DNA from: Paeniglutamicibacter sp. Y32M11
GTDB lineage: Bacteria > Actinomycetota > Actinomycetes > Actinomycetales > Micrococcaceae
Direction of reading: 5' to 3'
Length of the DNA: 64,000 nt
Assembly (NCBI RefSeq): GCF_019285735.1
Contig: NZ_CP079107.1
Span: 992,001-1,056,000, forward strand
The translations under genes were made by a program, and so were the position numbers. Every line of letters begins with the position of its first letter. Within the stretch, counting starts at the first letter, position 1. Below the pieces are notes generated by a model. The model was not told the origin of the DNA. It did no database searches and saw only the letters and a list, made by a program, of their open reading frames with translations. Of this stretch, positions 1 through 8,534 are shown in pieces.

Positions 1-2
1 CC

Positions 3-551
3 GCCGTATACCCATATCACCAGTCACTGGTTCGCGGGCCATGGTTGGATCGTCTATTGCGCTCTCGACCCGATGGTCAGCCGTTATCCATCGCGGATCG
101 GTTGCGCAGCCAGAACATCGAATTGCGGTGTGAACCGGGGCGGTCTTTGCTTGATGGCTGTGGCATCACGCTCGCCAGCGTCGCCTTCAGCAAAAGCCGC
201 AGTGACGGGGTGCCGTTGGTTGGCTTGCATATGAATCGAACCCAATGTCGTTCCACCTCGGCAGATTTCCTGCTGGACCCCATTCTGCTGCAGGCCGCCG
301 AGCCAGCGCGGGAACGTTCACCTCTCAGCGGCTTTTTGGTGGGCGCCTATTGCATCGAGGAGGAGCTGCTGTTGCGCAGGCGATTCAATTTTCCCCACGG
401 TGTTGCGCCGCGGGACATCGTGGTCTTTCCCAACACGGCCGGCTATTTGATGCACATCGTGGAGAGCGCGTCGCACCAGTTGCCGCTCGCCGCCAACCTT
501 CGTTGGGATGGCCAGGACTGGGTACCCGATGCCATTGATGAGCTCGTGTGA
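3..551 (+). CDS. PLP-dependent decarboxylase-like protein (Y4yA-like), C-terminal part
   Basis: The frame is open from the window edge (codons from base 3), so the 5' end is missing; an internal TTG at 45 is not a convincing start. The visible ~180 residues resemble the C-terminal beta-barrel end of fold-III PLP decarboxylases of the diaminopimelate/ornithine decarboxylase type. The closing motif FPNTAGYLMHIVES followed by HQLPLA is characteristic of the Y4yA-like subgroup. The substrate cannot be told from this fragment. Such enzymes often sit in small-molecule or siderophore clusters, but nothing downstream here (ferritin, cupin) fixes a pathway. The family call comes from remembered C-terminal motifs, not a full-length comparison. 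Confidence 0.6.
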   Translation, partial: AVYPYHQSLVRGPWLDRLLRSRPDGQPLSIADRLRSQNIELRCEPGRSLLDGCGITLASVAFSKSRSDGVPLVGLHMNRTQCRSTSADFLLDPILLQAAEPARERSPLSGFLVGAYCIEEELLLRRRFNFPHGVAPRDIVVFPNTAGYLMHIVESASHQLPLAANLRWDGQDWVPDAIDELV

Positions 552-734
552 CATCGCGGCTGGTGCCCGCAGCAGATTCGGTTGCGCCGGAAGTGTTCTC
601 TAGGCCTTGACTCGGAGAGTGGTCGAAGGGAGGCTCGATACAGACACTGAGCCACTTTGTGCCCTGGCACCGATATCGGCCAGCTCGTGGCGCAGCAGAT
701 CTTCATCCGTGCACCACGATTCGAGGAGAGCACC

Positions 735-1280
735 ATGAATCACCCATTTAACGAGCTGCTCACGAGACAGCTCGGCAACGAATTTGCCGCTTCCCAGCAG
801 TACATCGCCATCGCCAGTTGGTTTGATGGACAGGATCTGCCGCGGCTGGCCAAACACTTTTACCGGCAGTCGTTGGAGGAGCGGAATCACGCCATGATGA
901 TGCTCCAATACATGCTGGACCGGGGCATTAAAGTGGAGATTCCAGGCATTGAACCGGTGCGCAACGACTTCGGATCGGCCGAGGAACCGTTGGTGCTAGC
1001 GCTGGCCCAAGAGGTTGAGGTGACTGATCAGATCAAGGCGCTGTTCGCTGCAGCCCGGGCCGAGAATGACCCGCTGGGTGAACAATTCATGCTCTGGTTC
1101 CTCAAGGAGCAGGTCGAAGAGGTCGCCTCGATGTCCACGCTGCTGAATGTCGCCCGCCGCGCCACAAACGTCTTTGACGTTGAGACGTTCCTGGCCCGCG
1201 AGCGTGTGGGTGATGGAGGCCGGTCCCGCTCTCCGGTGGAGGACTCCGGTTCGCCGGCACCAGCCGGGGGAGCGCTCTAA
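735..1280 (+). CDS. Non-heme bacterial ferritin
   Basis: Iron-storage ferritin of 181 aa; the family assembles as a cytosolic 24-mer that oxidises Fe(II) and stores it as a mineral. The four-helix ferritin-like domain covers about residues 1-155. Visible ferroxidase ligands are E16, the E49-x-x-H52 pair (in EERNH), E93/E95 (AQEVEV) and the KEQVEE helix near 124-129. The ATG at 735 is chosen because GAGGAG lies 7-12 bases upstream; a longer in-frame extension exists but has no such site. The last ~25 residues are a Ser/Pro/Gly-rich tail beyond the ferritin fold. The gene is monocistronic and ends in a strong hairpin shared with the converging cupin gene. Confidence 0.9.
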   Translation: MNHPFNELLTRQLGNEFAASQQYIAIASWFDGQDLPRLAKHFYRQSLEERNHAMMMLQYMLDRGIKVEIPGIEPVRNDFGSAEEPLVLALAQEVEVTDQIKALFAAARAENDPLGEQFMLWFLKEQVEEVASMSTLLNVARRATNVFDVETFLARERVGDGGRSRSPVEDSGSPAPAGGAL

Positions 1281-1309
1281 CCCGGGAACTTCGGAAAGCG
1301 CTCAGATAG

Positions 1310-1348
1310 CGGTGGTTGTTCCGTACACGGTGTGTGGAACAACCACCG
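1310..1348. terminator. Bidirectional hairpin between ferritin and cupin genes
   Basis: A perfect 13-bp inverted repeat (arms 1310-1322 and 1336-1348, loop 13 nt) lies between the converging ferritin and cupin genes. There is no clear T-run on either side. The placement suggests it ends both transcripts. Confidence 0.7.
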
Positions 1349-1354
1349 GAGAAC

Positions 1355-1678
1355 TTATGTGCGGCTGATGATATCGACGGATATTTCCACGGCAGGGACC
1401 GTCCCCTGGTTTTCTAGCCAATGCGTGGTGGTGCTGTCTTCCGGCCAACCCACACCGGGCCCATAGTGGGTGGCAACTCCATCTCGGTGATCGGTGATCG
1501 TGCCCTGCAGGATATTCACCACTCCGGGTCTGCCTTGATGGTCATGCAGTGGACCGAAGACGCTTCCGGGGGCCATGGTGATTCTGCGCATCCGAAGTTC
1601 TCTTCCGGCCATCCCCGGAATTTCCGGCCCTAAATCAACACTTGTTAAGAGCTCGACCGTGACTCTCGTGTTCACCAT
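1355..1678 (-). CDS. Small single-domain cupin protein
   Basis: A 107-aa protein with one cupin fold. Motif 1 is visible as PGSVFGPLHDHQGRPG, with the HDH metal-ligand pair, followed by VVNILQGTITDHRDG. Motif 2 is the region around PGVGWPEDSTTTHWLENQG. Related small cupins bind a metal and act as quercetinase-like or sugar-binding proteins; no substrate can be assigned. The ATG at 1678 gives a protein of normal family length. The frame runs open to 1888, but the extra N-terminal residues look nothing like a cupin and no good ribosome site marks them. It converges on the ferritin gene. Confidence 0.6.
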   Translation of the reverse strand: MVNTRVTVELLTSVDLGPEIPGMAGRELRMRRITMAPGSVFGPLHDHQGRPGVVNILQGTITDHRDGVATHYGPGVGWPEDSTTTHWLENQGTVPAVEISVDIISRT

Positions 1679-2170
1679 GATCTGTGAGCATCGTCGTTGC
1701 CTTTCCGCGCTTCGGATACTCACATGGTTGACTTCAGGTTTGGAAGAGTCAAGCACCCATGAGGCGGACCCCGGCAGAACTAGGAAACCGTTCAGAGCAG
1801 CACCGCGCCCCGGCGGAATCGGTCTATTGGCCTCAGACATCCGCGGAGACCATTGATCGTGGGGTGCTGACGAAAGTAGTGACAGCACAATCGAGGGGGC
1901 CGCATGGTTCGTTTCACTGACGGAACGCCCCTACGAATGCCCGCCCAGTAGCGGAGAATAAGCCGTTTAGCTCGACCAGAGGGCTATCAAAGCGCCAAGC
2001 GAGGTGCTAGTTTCGTCAAAAGAACCGCGTCTGAATCCTGATCTTTGACGGCACCAAATGCACCCCCGTGAGCAGGAGTTGCTCACGGGGGTGGGCACGG
2101 GCACAGGAACGGAGATGAGGGTGAACAAGCTTTGCGCGGGACCGGCAGCAGCGTCCGAAAGTAGGGACTC
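1679..2170. other. Divergent intergenic region before the TerC gene
   Basis: About 490 bases between the divergently read cupin and TerC genes. If the cupin start lies further upstream, part of this is coding. The only strong structure is the perfect hairpin at 2061-2093, listed separately. No tRNA, IS end or other convincing reading frame was seen. Confidence 0.4.
2061..2093 (+). promoter_or_regulatory. Perfect 14-bp hairpin in the TerC leader
   Basis: Arms at 2061-2074 and 2080-2093 are fully complementary with a 5-nt loop, about 80 bases before the TerC start. It has no T-tract and no converging gene, so it is not an obvious terminator. TerC-family genes often have a yybP-ykoY manganese riboswitch upstream, but I could not find that motif's conserved core here. 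A leader RNA element or a protein operator are both possible. Confidence 0.4.
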
Positions 2171-3358
2171 ATGAACGTCTCACCACTGATCTGGGTCATC
2201 ACGATCATAGCGATTTTGGCGTTACTCGCCTTTGACTACTTTTTCCATATCCGCAAGGCGCACGTGCCAGCGCTGAAGGAAGCGGGAATCTGGTCCTCCA
2301 TCTATGTCGGCATTGCCGTGATCTTCGGAGTCTTGGTGTTCATCTTCGGTGGCGTGACGATGGGTTCCGAGTATTTTGCCGGGTACATCACCGAAAAGGC
2401 GCTGTCGGTTGATAACCTCTTTGTCTTCCTCATCATCATCGCCAGTTTTAAGGTGCCCAGGGAGGACCAACAGAAGGTATTGCTCTTTGGTATCGTCTTC
2501 TCACTGCTCGCGAGAACCGGCTTCATCTTCCTCGGAGCGGCACTGATCAACAGCTACGCATGGGTGTTCTACGTTTTTGGCCTGATCCTGCTGATCACCG
2601 CCGGCAACCTTCTCAAGCCGGGGGATCATGAGGCCGATCAGTCCAATAACTTCATCATGCGTCTGGCCAAGCGGTTTATGCATACCACCGATCATTTTGA
2701 CGGCGACAAGCTATTCACCGTTCACAACGGAAAACGCGCGCTCACCCCGATGCTGCTGGTGATGGTGTCCATCGGTGGGACAGACATCCTGTTCGCTTTG
2801 GACTCCATTCCCGCCATCTTCGGACTGACGCAGAATGTCTACATCGTTTTCACTGCCACGGCGTTTTCCCTGATGGGACTGAGGCAGCTCTACTTCCTGC
2901 TGGACGGATTGCTGGACCGCCTGATCTACCTTTCCTACGGTTTGGCCGCCATCTTGGCCTTCATTGGTGTGAAACTGGTGCTCCACGCCCTGCACGAAAA
3001 TAATCTGCCGTTCATCAACGACGGGGAACCGATCCCGGTGATTGAGATCAGCACCGGATTATCCCTCAGCGTCATCATCGGCGTGCTGCTGCTGACCGTC
3101 ATCGCCTCCCTGCTGAGCAAGGCAGGAAAAGCTCAAACAGCCATCAACAGTGCCAGACGGCATGCCGTGAACTACATCGACCTCGGCTATACCGCCGATC
3201 CCATGGAGCGCGAACGCATCTACCGATTGCTCACCGCCGAGGAATCCCAGATTCTGACGATGGACCCCAAGTACCGCAACAAGGCCAAGGATGTTGCCAC
3301 GATTCGTCAGCAGGTGGCAGAGGCGCACCGCCTGCACGCGGAGTACGACAAGAGATAA
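2171..3358 (+). CDS. TerC family integral membrane protein (Alx/MntY-like)
   Basis: A 395-aa polytopic membrane protein of the TerC family. Family members such as E. coli Alx are linked to manganese export, sometimes to metalating exported proteins, and to tellurite resistance. It has about nine hydrophobic segments between residues 5 and 320 and a hydrophilic C-terminal tail of about 70 residues. Acidic intramembrane motifs typical of the family are visible: EKALSVDNLFVFL near residue 75 and GTDILFALDSIPAIFG near 205. The ATG at 2171 follows a leader with a perfect hairpin. A universal stress protein gene follows after 58 bases on the same strand, suggesting co-transcription in a metal or stress response. 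Confidence 0.85.
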   Translation: MNVSPLIWVITIIAILALLAFDYFFHIRKAHVPALKEAGIWSSIYVGIAVIFGVLVFIFGGVTMGSEYFAGYITEKALSVDNLFVFLIIIASFKVPREDQQKVLLFGIVFSLLARTGFIFLGAALINSYAWVFYVFGLILLITAGNLLKPGDHEADQSNNFIMRLAKRFMHTTDHFDGDKLFTVHNGKRALTPMLLVMVSIGGTDILFALDSIPAIFGLTQNVYIVFTATAFSLMGLRQLYFLLDGLLDRLIYLSYGLAAILAFIGVKLVLHALHENNLPFINDGEPIPVIEISTGLSLSVIIGVLLLTVIASLLSKAGKAQTAINSARRHAVNYIDLGYTADPMERERIYRLLTAEESQILTMDPKYRNKAKDVATIRQQVAEAHRLHAEYDKR

Positions 3359-3416
3359 CCGCTGGCGTCGACGATTCACACCACTCACCACGACGAAGAC
3401 GAAGGAGTACGGGATC

Positions 3417-3905
3417 ATGAGCACCGAATCAGCATCTGCCTTCCCACACCACGAACCGGAACCCGCTCCAGCAGGCAGCATCGTGGTGGGTCATGACGGA
3501 TCCAAGGGGGCCGAGGACGCGCTGTCCATGGCGTTAGAACTGGCCGAAGAACTCAAGCTGCCCGTGGTGGTGGCACGCGCCTGGTCCATCTCCACGGCGC
3601 CACGTCCAGCGGAATGGACGTTCGGCTACGTGCCGGCCTGGGAGGAATTCACCGCGGCTGTGCAGCACGAATTGGAAAACAAGGTGCGTCCGTTCGCCGA
3701 AAAACACCCCACCGTAGTCATCAGCTACGAACCGGTCCACGCACCAGCGGTCAAGAGCCTGATCACCATCTCGCGTGACGCGCGCATGCTGGTGCTGGGA
3801 ACCCGCGGACGCGGCGGTTTAGCGGGAATGCTGTTGGGTTCGGTCAGCGAGCAGTGTGTCCGCCACGCCTTATGCCCGGTGTTGGTGGTGCGCTCCAAAT
3901 CCTGA
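3417..3905 (+). CDS. Universal stress protein (UspA family)
   Basis: A 162-aa single UspA domain, cytosolic. The fold begins with IVVGHDGSKGAEDAL at about residue 21. It ends with the ATP-binding signature GTRGRGGLAGMLLGSVSEQ, matching G-2x-G-9x-G(S/T), so it is probably of the nucleotide-binding class. The ATG at 3417 has GAAGGAG about ten bases upstream; the longer open frame has no such site. It lies 58 bases after the TerC gene and is probably in the same transcript, which ends at the hairpin at 3911-3941. Confidence 0.9.
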   Translation: MSTESASAFPHHEPEPAPAGSIVVGHDGSKGAEDALSMALELAEELKLPVVVARAWSISTAPRPAEWTFGYVPAWEEFTAAVQHELENKVRPFAEKHPTVVISYEPVHAPAVKSLITISRDARMLVLGTRGRGGLAGMLLGSVSEQCVRHALCPVLVVRSKS

Positions 3906-3910
3906 GCAAA

Positions 3911-3941
3911 AGGCAGCTGGCATCTGTGATGCCAGCTGCCT
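3911..3941. terminator. Bidirectional terminator between usp and decarboxylase genes
   Basis: A perfect 14-bp stem (3911-3924 with 3928-3941) and 3-nt loop between converging genes. Read on the minus strand, the stem is followed by TTTTGC, so it is best suited to ending the decarboxylase operon. Confidence 0.8.
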
Positions 3942-3946
3942 CGGAC

Positions 3947-6676
3947 TTAGTTGGCCTCGTCTCGGGACTGTTCCGGATCATTGAGAATCCGATAGCCGAG
4001 TTCCGGATCAAAGCCGTGAATTTCGCGCGTATCAAGGACATCCATGAAGGAGAGGATCTCCTTGGTGAAGACTTGGCCCGGAACCAGTACCGGGAAACCC
4101 GGTGGGTAGGGTGTCACGAATCCTGCGGATACCACTTCCTCGCCGGTCAAAACCCGCTCGGTGATTTCCTTCGGCATCAGGTAGCTGCAGGTGCCGTCCT
4201 TGTAGGTGGTGAAATAGGCGGTGCGCAGGTCGCCGTCGATCGTGTCCCCGCCACGGCGGAAACGATCCGCGAACCGGCTGAAGTCCGGCAGCGGGGGCGG
4301 CGTACTGCTCAGTGCCGCTACCGTGCGGGCCCGCGCCTTGAGCGCGGACGGTCCGAGATCTGCCTGCTGGGCATCAAAGTGTTCCGCCAGCTTGACCAGA
4401 ACGTCGAGTAGATAGGCGACGGCACTGCGTGAGGTCCCGATGTTTGTCATGAATAGCACGGTGTTTCGGGAGGTCTTATTAACCTGAATCCCGTGCAGGT
4501 CCATCAGGTACTTGTGTTTAAACGTGTCACCGTCAACCCCCGTGCGCCCGATATGCAGGGTCAGGCGACTTGGGTCGACCACGAATTCGTCGGTCCTCCA
4601 GGCTTCGTCCATGGCGGCGATGCCGTCACGCAGCGGCATGGGACGCGTGGTTTCTCGGTACTCCTCGGGGATCAAATCGTGGGTGGTCAGGACCTTGAAA
4701 TACTTTTTGAGCAGGGGGTGGCGAGCTACTGCTTGGGCCACCGACTGCGCCAGGTAGGCCTGACGTTGGACCAGCTCGTAACCCTCCAGCACGGCCTGGC
4801 GACGGCCGATGTCCAGGGAGGCCAGGATCTGGTAGTTCGGCGAGGTGGAGGTATGGGTCATGTACGCGGCGCTGAACGTTTCCTGATTCTGGCTGCTGAA
4901 GTCCTGATCATAAACGTGGATCATCGAACCCTGGCGCAATGCGGTCAGGGTCTTATGCGTTGACTGCGTCGCGTACACGCGCAACCTGGCCACCTTGGGG
5001 TCCGGCAGCAACCGGGTGGAGAGCCACAGCTCGTCATCGAGGGGTTCACCGGTGGACTGATCAAAGAGCGTGGCCCGCTGGGCTTCGGCCCGGGCGATGT
5101 AGGCCGGATCCTGGAAGCTCTCCTCGAGCGTTGCCGCCGCGGACATGGCGGTGCGCCGCCGGTAGATGGGGTGGAAGGTGGCGAAGGCGAACCATGCCTC
5201 GTCCCAGAGGAAGACCAAGTCTGGCTTGATGGCCAGGCATTCCTCCATCACGCGTTGGACGTCATAAACGATGCCGTCGAAGGTGCAGTTGGTCAGCGTG
5301 ATCATCTTGACCTCGTCCAGGCGACCGGCCCGACGGTAATCAAGCAGCATGCCCTTCAGCGTCTTGAGTGGTACGGCTCCGTAGAAGGAGAACTCGTCCA
5401 GCGGATAGGCATCCACGTAGGCAACCTGGGCGCCAGCGAGCATGAGGGCGTAGTGGTGGGACTTGTGGCAATTGCGGTCGGCGATGACCACATCTCCCGG
5501 TGCCAGGATGGATTGGTGCACGATCTTATTGGCCGTGGACGTGCCATTGGTGACGAAGTAGGACCGGCGGGCACCGAAGGCCCGAGCGGCGAGAACCTGG
5601 GCATCACGAATGGTGCTACGCGGGTCAAGCAAGGAGTCAAGTCCGCCGGAGGTGGCGGAGGTTTCGGCATGGAGCAGGTTCAGTCCGTAGAACTCGCCCA
5701 TGTCCTTGATCCACCGGGAGTTCACCACCGAGCCGCCGCGAGAGATGGGCAGGGCGTGGAAGACGGCAGCAGGCCTGCGGCTGTGTTGTTGCACGGCGTC
5801 GAAGAACGGAGTTCGGAAGCGGTCTTCAACACCCTTGACGAGGGAGAGATGCAATTCCATGGACTCTTCGCGGCGGAAGAGGCGCACAAACCGGCGATTT
5901 ATGGAGCCCGCCAACTCCTCGATGGAAACGTCCGCCACCAGGTACAGATCAAGTTCCGGGCGCAGCTCCTTGAGCTTGTCGGCTAGGGCCAGGATGCGCG
6001 CCTTGGGGGCGTAGGTGGAGATATCCGGGCTGATGAAACCGTCCAAGAACTTGCGAAGGTCTTCACCCGGGGTGTGCCTGGCGGGCACGGTGAAGCCTGG
6101 GCGCAAAATGCAGGCCTGGATGGTGGGGTTCAGCAAGACGGCAATCAGCGCGTCCTCAAGGCTGGGCACCACATTGATTTGGTAGATGAACCGGTCAGAT
6201 TCCCGACGCTGGCCATCCATCTCGGCAATGAGTTCCTCACGCACCGTGGCCGAAACATCGTCAATAACCAGAACCTCAAAGCGAGGTCGTCGATCGGCAA
6301 TGGCGAGGGCCCCGGGCTCGGCAGCTTCCATCTGCGGATCGGACGAGGTAATTTTACCCTCGAGTTCATGACGGAACCGGGTAAATCCGCGGGTTACCGT
6401 CTCAATGAGCTTGAGCGCGGAGTTGAAGTCGCCCTCTTGGATCAGGGCACGAAGTTCGAGGACATGCGCCTTGCCCGGCACTGCCCAGTAGGTTTCCACC
6501 GCCTCCAGAACGCGCAGCTGTCGCATAACCTCGGCGAGCAGTCCGCGTTCTGAATTTCCGGGGTCACTGGTTCCCGGCAGCGCCTTTGCTGCGTAGCCCA
6601 GGTATTCCCATGCGTCGGTGCGCAGGCGCCAAACGCTGGAAGGTGTTGCATATTCGTCGGTATCGGATTTGGCCAT
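3947..6676 (-). CDS. Orn/Lys/Arg-type PLP decarboxylase (fold I)
   Basis: A 909-aa protein of the large inducible amino-acid decarboxylase family (CadA/AdiA/SpeC type), expected to turn a basic amino acid into the polyamine or amine plus CO2. An N-terminal wing/receiver-like region (to about residue 300) is followed by the PLP domain. Visible motifs are TNGTSTANKIVHQS, WDEAWFAF and THKTLTALRQGS, with Lys575 as the expected PLP lysine, and then a C-terminal domain. The ATG at 6676 is chosen because it gives a normal N-terminus; the frame continues upstream only as low-complexity antisense of the neighbouring hydrolase. Substrate (Lys, Arg or Orn) is not determinable by eye. It is the last gene of a three-gene minus-strand unit with the serine hydrolase and ATP-grasp genes. 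Confidence 0.88.
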   Translation of the reverse strand: MAKSDTDEYATPSSVWRLRTDAWEYLGYAAKALPGTSDPGNSERGLLAEVMRQLRVLEAVETYWAVPGKAHVLELRALIQEGDFNSALKLIETVTRGFTRFRHELEGKITSSDPQMEAAEPGALAIADRRPRFEVLVIDDVSATVREELIAEMDGQRRESDRFIYQINVVPSLEDALIAVLLNPTIQACILRPGFTVPARHTPGEDLRKFLDGFISPDISTYAPKARILALADKLKELRPELDLYLVADVSIEELAGSINRRFVRLFRREESMELHLSLVKGVEDRFRTPFFDAVQQHSRRPAAVFHALPISRGGSVVNSRWIKDMGEFYGLNLLHAETSATSGGLDSLLDPRSTIRDAQVLAARAFGARRSYFVTNGTSTANKIVHQSILAPGDVVIADRNCHKSHHYALMLAGAQVAYVDAYPLDEFSFYGAVPLKTLKGMLLDYRRAGRLDEVKMITLTNCTFDGIVYDVQRVMEECLAIKPDLVFLWDEAWFAFATFHPIYRRRTAMSAAATLEESFQDPAYIARAEAQRATLFDQSTGEPLDDELWLSTRLLPDPKVARLRVYATQSTHKTLTALRQGSMIHVYDQDFSSQNQETFSAAYMTHTSTSPNYQILASLDIGRRQAVLEGYELVQRQAYLAQSVAQAVARHPLLKKYFKVLTTHDLIPEEYRETTRPMPLRDGIAAMDEAWRTDEFVVDPSRLTLHIGRTGVDGDTFKHKYLMDLHGIQVNKTSRNTVLFMTNIGTSRSAVAYLLDVLVKLAEHFDAQQADLGPSALKARARTVAALSSTPPPLPDFSRFADRFRRGGDTIDGDLRTAYFTTYKDGTCSYLMPKEITERVLTGEEVVSAGFVTPYPPGFPVLVPGQVFTKEILSFMDVLDTREIHGFDPELGYRILNDPEQSRDEAN

Positions 6677-6746
6677 TGGGGCTTTCACTTCTGTTCTATT
6701 CCTAGGGCGGGCCAGCAAGGGAGCGTCGTGGGTCCAACGCGCTATT

Positions 6747-8414
6747 TCAGTCTCCCGAGTAAGGATTTGGGTGTACTCGAGGGACGGAGAATAAGGGCAG
6801 GTACGACGGGTGTTCGGGGTCCACGGGGAAGGGTGCTTCGCCCGGTTGCTCAGAATCGGGAGCGACGTTGCTCGCGACCTGTTGCGCGGTGGTGGGGTCG
6901 AAGGGTTGCTCGACCGGTTGTTCGGCGGGTTCCACGGTGGTGGTGCCGAATGGCTGCATGGTTGGTGATTCGAGGGGTAACACGACCGGGAGGTCGAAGG
7001 ATTGCGCAGCGGCTGCCGGTTCGAAGGGCTGCTCAACGGCTGGTTCGCCGGGTTGCGCGATCGGTGGTTCATCAGGCTGCATGGCTGCTGGTTCGACGGG
7101 CGGCTCGAGGGCGGAATCCGCGGGGTGGTCGGCTACCGGTTCAGCAGGCTGCGCAGCGGTGGCAGCGAAGGGCTGCTCCACTTCCGTTTCGGCAGATTGC
7201 TCTGCGGTGGAATCGGCCGTCTGCTCGGTCAAGAGAGTCTTTGAGATTGCGTCGAACGCACGCAGGGTAGAGAAAAGCTTGAAGGCATCCTGAGGATAAT
7301 GCCAGCTGGACAGCTTGACGGCGACCACCTGGGCAGGGCGATTGACATAGATCATCTGTCCATGGATGCCTAAGCAGACCACAACGTCGTTTCCCTCGTA
7401 GGGGAACCACATCTGATTTCGATACATTCCGCCGGGCATACGGTTATCACCGGGACTGTCGGCGAACGCAGTGCGAGAATCCGAGGCCCCGGCTAAGGTC
7501 TGCTCGATCCATGATTCGGAGAGTACTCGCTCGCCGGTCAGCGAGGTGCCGTCTCCGACAAAGAGCGAACCAAAGCGGGCCAAGTCGCGCATCGACGCGT
7601 TGATTCCACCATCAAACATGCCCGTGCCGAATTGGTCGATGCCGATCGATGCATCAAATTCGGCCCCCAGCTTTCCCCACAGCAGGTGCGAGAGCAGCAT
7701 AGGCATCGGAGCGCCTCCGGCCACCTCACAAATCCAGCCCAGCATGTCCGTTTCGCAGGAACGGTACTCGAAGACTCCACCGTGCTCCCACTTTTTCGGG
7801 AGCGTCTTCAGGTAGGTGTACATGCCAATGATGCCGGGATCGGTGGATGGTGCCCAGCCAATGGCTTCTTCCAACATGCGCACTTCGGCCTGCGGGTCGA
7901 GGTAGTCCTCGGAAAAGGTGATGCCCGAACGCATATCCAGCAGGTTGCGAACCGTTGCCCCGTCGTATCCTTTGCCGACCAACGACGGCAGGTAACTGGT
8001 CAACGTGGCCTCAGGATCAAGCAGTCCGGCGTCGCACAAGGCACCGGCAACCGTACCGACCAAGGATTTGCTCACCGACATCAAAAGATGCGGTGTTTCC
8101 GGTGCCATTTCACCAAAGTAGGACTCGGTGAGCACCTGGCCCTTGTGCAGCAGCATCCAGCCGTCGGTGTCCGTTGCACACATGACGGAATCTACGGTCA
8201 TGGGCGGTTCCTCGGGGTAAGCCGAGGGCAAGGAGATGCAGCCGAGTTCGCGCGGCGATGCCGGCAATGCCGAGGCCGGCCCCTGCCCCCGCGATATCAG
8301 CGCGGTGGGCAGGAACTCGGCAATATTTTGGAAGGACCATCGCAAGTTCTCGGGCAGCTGCCAGTTTGTCATGTCCACCACTGTTGGGGCGGAATCTAAA
8401 TTGGTGCTCTCCAC
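6747..8414 (-). CDS. Serine hydrolase (beta-lactamase/PBP-like) with acidic Pro/Glu tail
   Basis: A 555-aa protein. Residues ~1-393 form a class C beta-lactamase/DD-peptidase-like domain with SVSK (Ser113, Lys116) as the SxxK nucleophile motif and FEYRSCETD as the second (YxS-type) motif. Residues ~394-555 are a degenerate repeat built from units such as AEQPFEPA. By my count this tail has about 28 Asp/Glu, one Arg and no Lys. No signal peptide is visible, so it may be cytosolic, unusual for a penicillin-binding fold. I chose GTG 8414 because AAGGA sits 7 bases before it; GTG 8438 is in frame but has no ribosome site. It lies between an ATP-grasp gene and a decarboxylase gene on the same strand, suggesting an amide/peptide-type substrate made by the ligase rather than cell wall. 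That role is inference. Confidence 0.75.
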   Translation of the reverse strand: MESTNLDSAPTVVDMTNWQLPENLRWSFQNIAEFLPTALISRGQGPASALPASPRELGCISLPSAYPEEPPMTVDSVMCATDTDGWMLLHKGQVLTESYFGEMAPETPHLLMSVSKSLVGTVAGALCDAGLLDPEATLTSYLPSLVGKGYDGATVRNLLDMRSGITFSEDYLDPQAEVRMLEEAIGWAPSTDPGIIGMYTYLKTLPKKWEHGGVFEYRSCETDMLGWICEVAGGAPMPMLLSHLLWGKLGAEFDASIGIDQFGTGMFDGGINASMRDLARFGSLFVGDGTSLTGERVLSESWIEQTLAGASDSRTAFADSPGDNRMPGGMYRNQMWFPYEGNDVVVCLGIHGQMIYVNRPAQVVAVKLSSWHYPQDAFKLFSTLRAFDAISKTLLTEQTADSTAEQSAETEVEQPFAATAAQPAEPVADHPADSALEPPVEPAAMQPDEPPIAQPGEPAVEQPFEPAAAAQSFDLPVVLPLESPTMQPFGTTTVEPAEQPVEQPFDPTTAQQVASNVAPDSEQPGEAPFPVDPEHPSYLPLFSVPRVHPNPYSGD

Positions 8415-8534
8415 TGACGTATCCTTCCAATGCCGCACCAGTGCGGCCGATGACGGCCACCTGATGTGGTTTTCAATTTCTGCAATGATGCAGCTTCTCA
8501 GTGCTGCCCCGAGGCAGCGGCGATTATGTGGACA

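Noticed and set aside
1889-2170. yybP-ykoY manganese riboswitch before the TerC gene
   Set aside because: The conserved internal-loop sequences of that class could not be found; only a plain hairpin is present.
5171-5986. Plus-strand open frame of 271 codons
   Set aside because: Antisense to the PLP domain of the decarboxylase; no family resemblance.
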